From positions 113,542 to 177,541 of the forward strand of contig CACZCH010000001.1 of NCBI GenBank assembly GCA_902779645.1: a stretch of DNA of 64,000 nucleotides, in the 5' to 3' direction. Origin of the DNA: an uncultured bacterium. GTDB lineage: Bacteria; Cyanobacteriota; Vampirovibrionia; Gastranaerophilales; Gastranaerophilaceae. Positions 41,661 to 51,037 of the stretch are shown here, in pieces. The notes under the pieces are model-generated. The model saw nothing but the letters and a program-made list of their open reading frames with translations. It had not been told where the DNA came from and made no database searches. The translations under genes were made by a program, and so were the position numbers. How positions within the stretch are numbered: position 1 is the first letter of the stretch; each line of letters opens with the position of its first letter.

Positions 41661-44600
41661 CTATTTTAATAATGCACCGACTGTTTTGTAGACTTCCATT
41701 CTTTGAGCCGCATCTTTTTCAGCTTGAGTATAAAGAGCTTCTGCAGCATCAGGGTTAGTCTTAAGAAGTGATTTGTAACGACCTTCACTTCTGATGAAGT
41801 CTTGGTAAGCTCCCTTAGGATCTTTAGCGTCCCAAGTGAACGGTACTTCTGCAGATGGATTATATCTGTACAATGGGAAGTAACCAGCTTCAACAGCACG
41901 TTTTTGTTCTGTCTGAGTCTTAGACATATCAATACCGTGAGCGATACAAGGAGCATAAGCGAATATGATAGAAGGTCCGTCATAAGCTTCAGCTTCTTGG
42001 AATGCTTTAAGAGTTTGAGCTCTGTCTGCACCCAATGCAACTGATGCTACATAAACATAACCATAAGACATACTCATCAAGCCCATGTTCTTCTTGTAGG
42101 TTGGTTTACCGCCAGTAGCAAACTTCGCAACAGCACCGGTAGGAGTTGATTTAGAAGCTTGACCGCCTGTATTTGAGTAAACTTCTGTATCAAGAACGAG
42201 GATATTAACATTCTTGTTTTGAGCAAGAACGTGGTCAATACCGCCGTATCCGATATCGTTTGCCCAACCGTCACCACCTATAATCCAGATTGATTTATCT
42301 GTAAAGTAGTCTTCTAGCTCTTTAATTTTCTTGATTGTATCGCAGCCACATTCTTTTGCGTACTTGTCAATCAGAACTTTTGCTGCGTTTTGAGCTTTAA
42401 CTGCTTCTTCAGTTTTTGAGTTATCCCAGTGGCTTAAGCAAGCATTGAATGCTTCTTTAAGGTCAGCAGGTGCATCTTCTTTTGCAAGAACTTCTTCTAC
42501 TTTTTGTTTCAATAATGCTCTGTTTGAATCAACAGCTAATCTCATACCGAAACCAAACTCAGCGTTATCTTCAAATAATGAGTTAGCCCAAGCAGGACCT
42601 CTACCGTCCTTATTAGTTGTATAAGGAATAGTCGGGAAAGTACCTGAGTAGATTGAAGAACAACCTGTTGCGTTAGCTACGATTGCATTTTCACCAAACA
42701 ATTGTGAAACCAGTTTTACGTAAGGTGTTTCACCGCAGCCTGCGCAAGCACCGGAGAATTCAAATAACGGTTTTCTAAGCATTGCACCCTTGATAGTCTT
42801 AGTAGTGTTTTTACCCATTACGTTATCAGGAAGAGCATCAAAGAATTTTTCGTTTTCTCTTTGACCTTCTGCAACTTCTTTTTCAATTGTTGACCAAGTA
42901 AGAACTTCTTTACCCGGAACTTTTGACATCGGACATTGGTCTAAACATACACCGCAGCCTGTACAATCGTCACAGTATACTTGAATTCTGAATTTTTCAC
43001 CATGGTCATTTGGTTTAGCATCAACTGTCTTGAATGACTCAGGAGCGTTCTTCAAATCGTCAGCTTCAATCAATTTAGTTCTGATTGCAGCGTGAGGACA
43101 AGCTGAAGCACAGATACCGCATTGAATACAAGTTTCGCTATTCCAGTGAGGAACTCTTGGAGCGATACCGCGTTTTTCAAGACAAGCTGTACCTGTCGGG
43201 ATAACACCGTCGTTGCTCATTGCTGAAACAGGGATATCATCGCCTTTTTGTCTCATTGAAGGTTCAATGATTTTCTTAGCGAAATCAGAAGCATCATCAG
43301 AGATAAGCTTAATATCATCTGCGTGAGCAACACCGTCTAAACTAGATGGAACAACAACTTCTTCAGTAGCGTTGATAGCTGCATCGATAAGAGCCAAGTT
43401 CATGTTAACAACATCGTCACCTTTTTTCTTGAATGTCTTAGTTGTCATAGCTCTCATACCTTCGTAAGCTTGTTCGAACGGAATGATACCTGAAACCTTG
43501 AAGTAAGCTACCATCATAACTGTGTTAGCACCTTTACCTCTTAATCCCGGTTGTTCTTTGATTAATTTTTCAGCATCAACATTATAGAATTTGATTTTCT
43601 TGTTGATAATTGTTTCTTGCATATCTCTTGTTAAGTGAGAGAAAGCTTCTTCTTTTGACCAAGGTGAGTTAAGAAGGAATGTACCGCCTTCTTTGATACC
43701 TTTAAGAAGATCATATCTTCCGATATAAGCGTGAGCTGAGCAAGAAACAAAATCAGGTGCAGTAATTAAGTAAGTTGACTTAATTTGTTTGTCGCCAAAA
43801 CGTAGGTGAGAAACAGTTACACCAAAAGATTTTTTAGAGTCATAAGCAAAGTATGCTTGAGCATCTTTGTTTGTATATTGACCGATAATCTTGATTGAGT
43901 TTTTGTTAGCACCAACAGTACCGTCTGAACCCAAGCCCCAGAACATGCAGTTTGTAGTTCCTTCAGGCTCTGTAACGATATGTTCTGAGTAGTCTAAAGA
44001 TTTGTTTGTAACATCATCATTGATACCGACTGTAAATCCGTGGAAACCATTGTTTGCAAGGTGTTTGTAAACAGCATATACCATTGACGGAGTAAATTCT
44101 TTAGAAGAAAGACCGTAACGACCGCCAATAATTCTGATATCCTTACCTTGAAGAGCTGCAACAACATCTAAGTAAAGTGGTTCACCTATTGAACCTGCTT
44201 CTTTAGTTCTGTCGAGTACTGCAATTCTCTTAACTGAAGATGGTAGAGCTTCATTAAATCTCTTAACATCAAATGGTCTATACAATCTAACTTTAACTAA
44301 ACCGTATTTAGTACCTTTCTTAGCGTTCAAGTATTCAATTGTTTCTTCGATTGTTTCACAGCTTGAACCTATTGCAACGATTACGTCAGTAGCGTCAGGA
44401 GCACCAACATAATCAAATGGGTGGTATTGACGACCTGTAATCTTAGCAACTTTATCCATATATTCTTGAACGATATCAGGAACTGCATCATAGTATTTGT
44501 TAACTGTTTCACGACCTTGGAAGTAAACGTCTGTGTTTTGAGCACCGACTTTACAAATAGGAGCTTCCGGTCTTAGAGCTCTTGCTCTGAATTCTTCTAT

Positions 44601-45197
44601 ATATTGAGGTTCAACAAGTGATGCGATTTCTTCGTAAGATATTTCTTCAATTTTATGAATTTCGTGAGAAGTTCTGAATCCGTCGAAGAATTGTAAGAAC
44701 GGAACTTTAGCTTTGTAAGTTGAAAGATGTGCAACTAATGCCATATCCATTTCTTCTTGAACAGAGTTAGCAGCTAACATAGCGTAACCTGTGTTACGGC
44801 ATCCCATAACGTCAGTATGGTCACCAAATATTGCTAATGATTGAGCTGCTAATGCACGAGCAGAAACGTGAATAACGTGTGGTAACATCTCACCTGCAAC
44901 TTTGTGCATAACAGGAATCATTAATAATAAACCTTGAGAAGCAGTGTAAGTAGAAGTCAATGCACCTGCTGCAAGAGAACCGTGAACAGCACCTGCTGCA
45001 CCTGCTTCTGATTGCATTTCGGCAACTTTTACTTCTTTGCCCCATATGTTTTTCTTGTGTTGAGAAGCCCATTCATCAATCCATTCACCCATTGTAGATG
45101 AAGGTGTGATAGGGTAGATTGCGGAAACTTCGCTAAGAGCATACGCAACGTGTGCTGCTGCATAGTTACCGTCAACTGTAATTGTGTTTTTTGACAT
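41661..45197 (-). CDS. nifJ: Pyruvate:ferredoxin (flavodoxin) oxidoreductase
   Basis: 1178 residues, a single-chain homodimer-type PFOR. Domain I begins 'TVDGNYAAAHVAYALSEVSAIYPITPSS'. A C-terminal-middle ferredoxin domain has two [4Fe-4S] motifs (CIQCGICASACP; CDDCTGCGVCLDQCP). A further cluster/TPP domain follows with 'ACAGCGETPY' and the ThDP/Mg motif 'GGDGWANDIGYGG'. It oxidises pyruvate to acetyl-CoA and reduces ferredoxin, the central step of anaerobic fermentation. The ATG at 45197 follows AAAGGGAG. Its codons and GC look better adapted than the neighbours', consistent with high expression. Confidence 0.98.
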   Translation of the reverse strand: MSKNTITVDGNYAAAHVAYALSEVSAIYPITPSSTMGEWIDEWASQHKKNIWGKEVKVAEMQSEAGAAGAVHGSLAAGALTSTYTASQGLLLMIPVMHKVAGEMLPHVIHVSARALAAQSLAIFGDHTDVMGCRNTGYAMLAANSVQEEMDMALVAHLSTYKAKVPFLQFFDGFRTSHEIHKIEEISYEEIASLVEPQYIEEFRARALRPEAPICKVGAQNTDVYFQGRETVNKYYDAVPDIVQEYMDKVAKITGRQYHPFDYVGAPDATDVIVAIGSSCETIEETIEYLNAKKGTKYGLVKVRLYRPFDVKRFNEALPSSVKRIAVLDRTKEAGSIGEPLYLDVVAALQGKDIRIIGGRYGLSSKEFTPSMVYAVYKHLANNGFHGFTVGINDDVTNKSLDYSEHIVTEPEGTTNCMFWGLGSDGTVGANKNSIKIIGQYTNKDAQAYFAYDSKKSFGVTVSHLRFGDKQIKSTYLITAPDFVSCSAHAYIGRYDLLKGIKEGGTFLLNSPWSKEEAFSHLTRDMQETIINKKIKFYNVDAEKLIKEQPGLRGKGANTVMMVAYFKVSGIIPFEQAYEGMRAMTTKTFKKKGDDVVNMNLALIDAAINATEEVVVPSSLDGVAHADDIKLISDDASDFAKKIIEPSMRQKGDDIPVSAMSNDGVIPTGTACLEKRGIAPRVPHWNSETCIQCGICASACPHAAIRTKLIEADDLKNAPESFKTVDAKPNDHGEKFRIQVYCDDCTGCGVCLDQCPMSKVPGKEVLTWSTIEKEVAEGQRENEKFFDALPDNVMGKNTTKTIKGAMLRKPLFEFSGACAGCGETPYVKLVSQLFGENAIVANATGCSSIYSGTFPTIPYTTNKDGRGPAWANSLFEDNAEFGFGMRLAVDSNRALLKQKVEEVLAKEDAPADLKEAFNACLSHWDNSKTEEAVKAQNAAKVLIDKYAKECGCDTIKKIKELEDYFTDKSIWIIGGDGWANDIGYGGIDHVLAQNKNVNILVLDTEVYSNTGGQASKSTPTGAVAKFATGGKPTYKKNMGLMSMSYGYVYVASVALGADRAQTLKAFQEAEAYDGPSIIFAYAPCIAHGIDMSKTQTEQKRAVEAGYFPLYRYNPSAEVPFTWDAKDPKGAYQDFIRSEGRYKSLLKTNPDAAEALYTQAEKDAAQRMEVYKTVGALLK

Positions 45198-45331
45198 AAT
45201 TTATATCTCCCTTTCTAAAAATTATATTACTCTTCCGAGCTTTATTTTATTATAAAACAAACAGGACAAATATATTACAAAAATTTTTATAAAGTTATAG
45301 CAAAAAAAATTTTGATAAGTTTTTATTTAGT

Positions 45332-46063
45332 ATGATTACATTTCAAGGCCGACAAAAAGCAATACGGACAGCTGATATAATTCAACGCAAAGCGCATAGT
45401 TTATATCCTCATATATCTTCATCCAAGCTTGAGGTAAGATATAATAATTCTCTTCATTTTTCGAATCCAAGCTATAAACTTACACCTGATTTATGTCAGA
45501 ATGTTATAGATAGACTTCGGGATATGAGAATTATCTTAAGAGAAGGAAATAATTATCTTACTAAAATAATCTCCGAATTGCAGGATAAAAAAGTTGGTAA
45601 TTGTTTTGAAGATGCTATGCTTTCACTGCTTATAGGAAAACTAAACGGTCAAAAAAATACTTATATTGGTAGTATTATATTTCAGGATAAGAAAGATAAA
45701 ACAAAAATTTATATAGATCATGTAGTTTCGTTTGTAACAAGAAAAAAAATAAAATTTAAAAATATATATACTTTTAAAAATAAGGATGCTGTTATAATAG
45801 ATCCGTGGCTTAATATAGTTGACTTTGCCGATAATTATTTTACACGAATAATGAATAATTATATGGATATGTTTAAGGGATCGCCGGAAAAAGATTTTAA
45901 AGAACTTAAAAAGAAATCCTCTAAACAATTTAGTTTTTGTATAGATTCAAATGTTGTAGCTGAACTGGACAAAAAAGATATTGAGTATTTCAAAGCTCTT
46001 TATCCAGAGCTTGTAATAAAAAAATACAAAAAAATTACATTTCCTCGTAAGAAAAAATCATAG
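45332..46063 (+). CDS. Putative Cys-His-Asp protein, paralogue C
   Basis: 243 residues. N-terminal motif I2-T-F-Q-G-R-Q-K with 'IRTADI', then 'YPHISSSK', aligned with paralogues A and B. Candidate triad Cys91 ('VGNCFEDAML'), His130 ('YIDHVVSFV') and Asp157 ('VIIDPWL'). C-terminal 'KALYPELVIKK' followed by a basic tail. Diverged from A and B outside these blocks and with an insert between His and Asp. It lies alone between nifJ and aroE and converges on aroE with a 6-bp overlap. Confidence 0.72.
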   Translation: MITFQGRQKAIRTADIIQRKAHSLYPHISSSKLEVRYNNSLHFSNPSYKLTPDLCQNVIDRLRDMRIILREGNNYLTKIISELQDKKVGNCFEDAMLSLLIGKLNGQKNTYIGSIIFQDKKDKTKIYIDHVVSFVTRKKIKFKNIYTFKNKDAVIIDPWLNIVDFADNYFTRIMNNYMDMFKGSPEKDFKELKKKSSKQFSFCIDSNVVAELDKKDIEYFKALYPELVIKKYKKITFPRKKKS

Positions 46064-46897
46064 TGATTCAAGAGCGGCTATTTTCATTAGTTTAGCATCG
46101 GGAGTTTTTCCTGTCCAAATTTCTATTGCACGCTCCGCTTGGTATATTAACATATCTAATCCGCCAATCGTTTTGAACCCTCTTTTTTCTGCTTCTTTAA
46201 GAAGAACGGTTTTTGTCGGGTTGTAAACGATATCATATACAGGGGCATTCGGGTTAAGAGTTTCAAAATCCTTTGGTTCAAGTGCCATCTGATCTGCAAT
46301 ATATCCTTTCATGCCGATTGGAGTTGCATTTACCAAAATGTCTGTATCTGCAAGGCTGCGCATGTTTTGGATTTGATATACGTTAAACTCAATATTCGGA
46401 AATTTTGCGCGAACATAATTTACAGTTTGGTGGGAGTTAATAATATTTCTTGTATAGAAGTCGATATTTTTAACCCCTTTTTCTGCAAGCCCTACAACTG
46501 CTGCTCTTGCCGCGCCTCCTGTGCCTAAAATACCTGCGGTTTTTCCGTTAAGACTAATGTCAGCAGGAATTGCTTTTTTGAAACCGTAAATATCTGTATT
46601 GTATCCCATAAGTTCTTTGTTTTCTGTTATTTTGACAGTATTAACGCACCCTGCAATATTTGCATAATCGTCTATATCATTTAAGAACATTGATACAGGA
46701 ACCTTTAAAGGAATAGTTACATTAAATCCGTTGTAACCGTTTGTTTTTAGATATTTAATCCTGTCTACCAAATCTTCTGCTGTTGTTTCAAGAACATCAT
46801 ATTGAACTTCTTCTCCAATGCTTTCAAGACCTGCTTTTTGAATAACTGCAGATATTGAATGCCCCAAAGGATATCCGATTATACCGAGTTTATACAT
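46058..46897 (-). CDS. aroE: Shikimate dehydrogenase
   Basis: 279 residues. Substrate motifs 'GYPLGHSISAVIQ' and 'GFNVTIPLKVPV' (catalytic Lys), 'GYNTDIYGF' (catalytic Asp), and NADP-binding 'GILGTGGAARAAV'. It reduces 3-dehydroshikimate to shikimate. The ATG at 46897 follows GGAGGAA. Not linked to the other aro genes. Confidence 0.97.
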   Translation of the reverse strand: MYKLGIIGYPLGHSISAVIQKAGLESIGEEVQYDVLETTAEDLVDRIKYLKTNGYNGFNVTIPLKVPVSMFLNDIDDYANIAGCVNTVKITENKELMGYNTDIYGFKKAIPADISLNGKTAGILGTGGAARAAVVGLAEKGVKNIDFYTRNIINSHQTVNYVRAKFPNIEFNVYQIQNMRSLADTDILVNATPIGMKGYIADQMALEPKDFETLNPNAPVYDIVYNPTKTVLLKEAEKRGFKTIGGLDMLIYQAERAIEIWTGKTPDAKLMKIAALESL

Positions 46898-47061
46898 AAT
46901 TAATTCCTCCGATTATAATATTATACATCAGAATGTATTATTTGTTGTATAAAATTTTTATATTTTATAAGTTCTCTTTCTTTGTTATTAAAGAAAGCGG
47001 ATATGAAAAGTATATCCAGATAATGCACCCAAATACATATTTTGATGTAAACCAAAATTCG

Positions 47062-47070
47062 TGGTATAAT
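47062..47070 (+). promoter_or_regulatory. Extended -10 immediately before ruvB ATG (leaderless start)
   Basis: TGG-TATAAT (TATAAT 47065-47070), 6 nt, then the ATG at 47077. No Shine-Dalgarno. Confidence 0.6.
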
Positions 47071-47076
47071 TATTTT

Positions 47077-48147
47077 ATGGCAATTTTATCAGATGATGAG
47101 GACTTGAGGGGTAATAAAGGGGCTTTAAATAAAAAGAACCCTATTGTTAAACCTGAAAACATTGAATACGATAAAACCTTTGAAAACAGTATTCGTCCAA
47201 AGGATTTTGACAGTTATATCGGTCAGAGTGCACTAAAAGAAACTTTAAAGATTACGCTTGAGGCTGCTAAACTCAGAGAAAAACCTCTTGATCACATGCT
47301 TTTTTACGGACCTCCTGGACTTGGAAAAACAACTATTGCAGGGGTTATAGCTTCACAAATGGGCATCGATATCAGGATAACATCCGCTCCTGCACTAGAA
47401 AGACCGAGAGACATTATTGGTATTTTAATGTCGCTAAAAGGTGGTGAAATTTTATTTATAGATGAAATTCATCGATTGAATAAAGTTGCAGAAGAAATAT
47501 TATATCCTGCGATGGAAGATTTTACTCTTGATATGACAACAGGAAAGAGTCAGACTGCAAAAACTTTACGAGTCCCGCTTCCTAAATTTACATTAATCGG
47601 TGCAACGACAAAAGCAGGAGAACTTTCCAGCCCATTGCGCGATAGATTTGGTATGATTCATAGATTAGAGTTTTATACTATTGATGAACTTGCTAAAGTT
47701 GTTCAAAGAACAGCTGATATTTTAGAAATTAAAATTACGGAAGAAGGCGCTAAAGCTATTGCAAGACGTTCACGAGGAACTCCGAGAATCGCTAACAGGC
47801 TTGTAAAACGTGTATCGGATTTTGCTATTGTTAAATATGATGGAATTATAGATGAAAAAGTTGCTAATGAGTCGCTTGATATATTAAAAATAGATGAATT
47901 TGGGCTTGATAATACGGATAGAGCACTCCTAAATCTTATTATCGAAAAATATGACGGCGGGCCTGTCGGAGTTGAGACGATAGCGGCAGCTCTGAGTGAG
48001 GATGTAAGAACGATTGAAGATGTTTGTGAGCCGTATTTGCTTCAAGCAGGTCTCCTACAAAGGACTCCCAGAGGAAGAAAAGTTTCGCCGGAAGGTTATA
48101 GACATCTAGGAGTAAAAGCTCCTTCCGAACAGCAAACACTGTTTTAG
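47077..48147 (+). CDS. ruvB: Holliday junction DNA helicase RuvB
   Basis: 356 residues from the ATG at 47077 ([12 protein letters not shown]); the longer open frame lacks homology and crosses the promoter. AAA+ motor: '[18 protein letters not shown]', Walker A 'GPPGLGKTT', Walker B '[10 protein letters not shown]', sensor 'GATTKAGEL', arginine finger region 'SSPLRDRFG', and the C-terminal winged helix '[16 protein letters not shown]'. It drives branch migration with RuvA, which is not in the window. Confidence 0.98.
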   Translation: MAILSDDEDLRGNKGALNKKNPIVKPENIEYDKTFENSIRPKDFDSYIGQSALKETLKITLEAAKLREKPLDHMLFYGPPGLGKTTIAGVIASQMGIDIRITSAPALERPRDIIGILMSLKGGEILFIDEIHRLNKVAEEILYPAMEDFTLDMTTGKSQTAKTLRVPLPKFTLIGATTKAGELSSPLRDRFGMIHRLEFYTIDELAKVVQRTADILEIKITEEGAKAIARRSRGTPRIANRLVKRVSDFAIVKYDGIIDEKVANESLDILKIDEFGLDNTDRALLNLIIEKYDGGPVGVETIAAALSEDVRTIEDVCEPYLLQAGLLQRTPRGRKVSPEGYRHLGVKAPSEQQTLF

Positions 48148-48162
48148 TCTAAGGGATTAGGT

Positions 48163-49269
48163 ATGTTTAAAAAATTTTTAGTTTTATTATTTTTAATTTT
48201 GTTTTCGGTTTTAACCTGTTTTGCAGATGAAGTTAAGATTCTTCCTTCCGAGACGGCAATTGTGCAGTCTGTTCAATATGCAGATGAAGACAGTAATATA
48301 GGGCAAATTCGCCAAATTGCAGAGTTAAAACTATTATCAGGTGAATTTAAAGGTGAAACAGTTACGCTCGATAATATTTTAACGGGGAATCCGTATTATG
48401 ATATTAATCTAAAAAAAGGAATGAAAGTATTACTACACGCCGAGGATAATGGTGAAGGTGTTGAATATTCAATAGAGGATATTAAACGAGCGGGAACGTT
48501 AGTGTGGTTGTCGCTGATTTTTTGCGGTTTACTTGTTTATGTTGGTAAACGAAAAGGAGTTTACAGCCTTGTGTCAATAGGTTTAACTGTGTTATTAATA
48601 ACACACTTCTTATCTCCGCTTGTTCTTATTGGACTGCATCCTGTTTTTGCAGCTGCGCTTGTTTGTATATTATCGACAGCTGTGACGATGTATCTTGTCG
48701 GTGGGTTTAATGCAAAAAGCACTTCAGCAATGGCAGGGGCTTTGTTAAGCTTACTATTTGCAGCGGTATTATCCGGTATAACAATGTTTACTGCACACTT
48801 AACAGGATTTAGCGGTGAAAATACAACATTCTTGTATTCTGCTCATCCTGAACTTGATTTTGTAGGACTAACTGTCTCTATGATGGTGCTTGCAACTTTA
48901 GGCGCGGTTATGGATGTTGCAATGTCTATATCTAGTACAATTAATGAGATATATTTAACAGATAATACAAAGAGCGTAAAAGAGCTTTTTGTGTCAGGAA
49001 TGAATGTCGGACGAGACATTATTGGTACTATGGCTAATACATTGATTCTTGTGTACTTGGGGGGAGCACTTCCGCTGGTTCTGCTTGCAGGGAATATTGA
49101 TTTGATGAAGTTTATTAATCTGAATCAAGTTGTAACGGAGGTTGCTTCGGCTTTAATAGGAAGTATTGGAATTGTAATATGTGTGCCTTTTACAGCGCTT
49201 GTTGCATCTGTATTGATACATAAATATGCAAAAAAAGCAGAGCTGGAGAAATTGCCATTTTCTGAATAA
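48163..49269 (+). CDS. YibE/F family membrane protein
   Basis: 368 residues. Signal-like first helix (to ~residue 20), a small strand-rich extracytoplasmic domain (~25-105), then about seven membrane helices with 'GRKGVYSLVSIGLTVLLI'-type and 'GAVMDVAMSISSTINEIY' motifs, which define the YibE/F (PF07907) family. Transport function is suspected but unknown. It starts 16 bp after ruvB with AGG upstream, probably the same transcript. Confidence 0.9.
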   Translation: MFKKFLVLLFLILFSVLTCFADEVKILPSETAIVQSVQYADEDSNIGQIRQIAELKLLSGEFKGETVTLDNILTGNPYYDINLKKGMKVLLHAEDNGEGVEYSIEDIKRAGTLVWLSLIFCGLLVYVGKRKGVYSLVSIGLTVLLITHFLSPLVLIGLHPVFAAALVCILSTAVTMYLVGGFNAKSTSAMAGALLSLLFAAVLSGITMFTAHLTGFSGENTTFLYSAHPELDFVGLTVSMMVLATLGAVMDVAMSISSTINEIYLTDNTKSVKELFVSGMNVGRDIIGTMANTLILVYLGGALPLVLLAGNIDLMKFINLNQVVTEVASALIGSIGIVICVPFTALVASVLIHKYAKKAELEKLPFSE

Positions 49270-49321
49270 TTGCACATATTTAAATCAAGTGCTAGAATAG
49301 TTGGTGAAGAGGAGAGAATAA

Positions 49322-50008
49322 ATGAAGAAACTATTAATAACATTGTTAATGCTGTTTGTATCAGCTATGAATATAAGTTATGCAGGAACATTTAAGGCTG
49401 ATGCCAAAACAAAAAGAATTGCAGCCGGTACAAGATTCCAGCTTGAATTTTTACAGTCTGTAACAACTTCTGCCGGAAGCGAAGGTGATTTTTTTACAGC
49501 GGCTCTAAAAAATGAATTAAGAACAGAAAATAATACTGTAATATTGCCGAGCGGCTCTGTTGTCAGAGGAAGTATTTCTAACGTAAAAACTGCAAAAAGA
49601 TTTTCTCGAGGAGCGATGTTGTATTTGGATTTTGACCATGTGGTTACGCCAAACGGCAGACAAATTCCTTTGGATTTAGCTGTAATTAAATGTAACGACA
49701 AGATAAATTATGACGGCGGTTTATATAAAAACTTAGGGTATGGTGAAGCTGTAAAAGAAAATTATGACAAGGGTGTTGATATCACCAAGAGATCAACAAA
49801 TTATGGTTTAAGCGTCGGCGATGACCATCCCGGAATGCAGTATATTACAACACCGTTTTGTGCAGTAGGCGGATTCTTTGGCGGTGTCGGTTACTGGTTT
49901 GGTCAATCCGTTGCTGACATGTTCAGAAAAGGAAAGGATGTATACCTTCAAAAAGGTGATGTTGTAACAGTGCAATTAATAAATCCGATTGACATACCGG
50001 TTTATTAA
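49322..50008 (+). CDS. Secreted protein of unknown function
   Basis: 228 residues. Sec signal peptide (cleavage about residue 21, after SYA). The mature strand-rich domain has 'AAGTRFQLEFLQSVTTSAGSEGD', 'VILPSGSVVRGSISNVK' and 'DFDHVVTPNGRQIPLDLAV', patterns reminiscent of TrbI/VirB10-like or SH3-like beta domains, but I cannot assign a family. A Gly-rich hydrophobic stretch (~178-195) is near the C-terminus. 52 bp after the YibE/F gene. Confidence 0.75.
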   Translation: MKKLLITLLMLFVSAMNISYAGTFKADAKTKRIAAGTRFQLEFLQSVTTSAGSEGDFFTAALKNELRTENNTVILPSGSVVRGSISNVKTAKRFSRGAMLYLDFDHVVTPNGRQIPLDLAVIKCNDKINYDGGLYKNLGYGEAVKENYDKGVDITKRSTNYGLSVGDDHPGMQYITTPFCAVGGFFGGVGYWFGQSVADMFRKGKDVYLQKGDVVTVQLINPIDIPVY

Positions 50009-50131
50009 ACTAAATATAAATTTTTGTAACAAAATTCTTTTTCTATGAAATCGTGTGATAACAAAATACTTTATATATGTAAGCAAACACAAGAGACATT
50101 AACGAGAGTTAGAGAAAGAAGAGAAATGAAG

Positions 50132-50162
50132 AAAAAAGCTTCCCTTCGGGGAAGCCTTTTTT
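50132..50162. terminator. Bidirectional UUCG-tetraloop terminator
   Basis: GCTTCCC-TTCG-GGGAAGC (50138-50155) with an A-run on the left and a T-run on the right. It serves both the secreted-protein gene and convergent aroQ. Confidence 0.93.
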
Positions 50163-50179
50163 ATGAATGTTTAATCAAA

Positions 50180-50611
50180 TTATTTCAGTAATTTTATTAA
50201 ACCTTCCAAGCCTAACAAGTAGCTTTGTTCTTTGAAACCAACAACCTGAGCAACACAGACTCCTGATAAGAGTGAAGTATGACGGAATTCTTCTCTAGCG
50301 TGAATATTTGTCATATGAATTTCAACCGTAGGAATTTGTACGGCAGAGATTGCATCACGAATAACAACGCTTGTATGCGTATATCCTCCGGCATTGATTA
50401 ATATACCATCGTAAATCCCACGAGCGGACTGAATTTTTTCAACAATTTCTCCTTCGTGATTAGATTGCCAAACCTCAACAACCGCGCCAAGTTCTTTGCC
50501 TCGGTTTATAACAGCCTGTTCTATATCAGCTAAACTTATATTGCCGTATTTTTCAGGTTCGCGAACTCCCAGCATGTTCAAGTTTGCACCGTTTATTAAT
50601 AAAATTTTCAT
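50180..50611 (-). CDS. aroQ: 3-dehydroquinate dehydratase, type II
   Basis: 143 residues. 'LLINGANLNMLGVREPEKYG' carries the catalytic Tyr and Arg, 'QSNHEGEIVEKIQ', 'INAGGYTHTSVVIRDA' and 'EIHMTNIHAREEFRH' the remaining active-site residues. It dehydrates dehydroquinate to dehydroshikimate. Monocistronic, with AGGTG before the ATG. Confidence 0.97.
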   Translation of the reverse strand: MKILLINGANLNMLGVREPEKYGNISLADIEQAVINRGKELGAVVEVWQSNHEGEIVEKIQSARGIYDGILINAGGYTHTSVVIRDAISAVQIPTVEIHMTNIHAREEFRHTSLLSGVCVAQVVGFKEQSYLLGLEGLIKLLK

Positions 50612-50710
50612 ATTTTCACCTATAATTTATGTCCTTAAATCAAGAATACATCCTGTTTTACATTTGAATAAAGTTATTATACAATAGAAAGAGAATAAGA
50701 GGAAGACATT

Positions 50711-51037
50711 ATGATTAACAACCGCTGGTACGATTCAGATCCGATTTTAAAAGAAGCGTTAGAACTTTTGAGACTTTCTCCAGAAGGAACTCAAAACGAA
50801 GCAGCAGAATTTATGCTTAAACTTCAGGAGCAAGTTGCTGCAGAAGTAATAGAGCATGTGTATGAGATTATTAATACATATCAAGGTAAAGGAAATCGCT
50901 GGTATGATAATGATCCTATGATGCTCAAAGGTGTTGAACTTTTGAGAAATGCTCCTGCTAAAATTCAAAGAGTAGCTGCATTAAAACTTCTTTTAGCTTT
51001 AGAACAAAAATCTTTTGACGGGGTTGAACTTGCGTAA
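50711..51037 (+). CDS. Two-repeat unknown protein coupled to folE2
   Basis: 108 residues consisting of two similar halves: 'NRWYDSDPILKEALELLR' (residues 4-21) and 'NRWYDNDPMMLKGVELLR' (62-79), each followed by a helix ending in 'LKLQEQ' or 'LALEQK'. No family recognised. The stop overlaps the folE2 start by one base (TAATG), so translation is coupled. GAGGAAG precedes its ATG. Confidence 0.75.
   Translation: MINNRWYDSDPILKEALELLRLSPEGTQNEAAEFMLKLQEQVAAEVIEHVYEIINTYQGKGNRWYDNDPMMLKGVELLRNAPAKIQRVAALKLLLALEQKSFDGVELA

Noticed and set aside
46933-47076. N-terminal extension of ruvB
   Set aside because: It runs across the TGG-TATAAT promoter and has no RuvB similarity.
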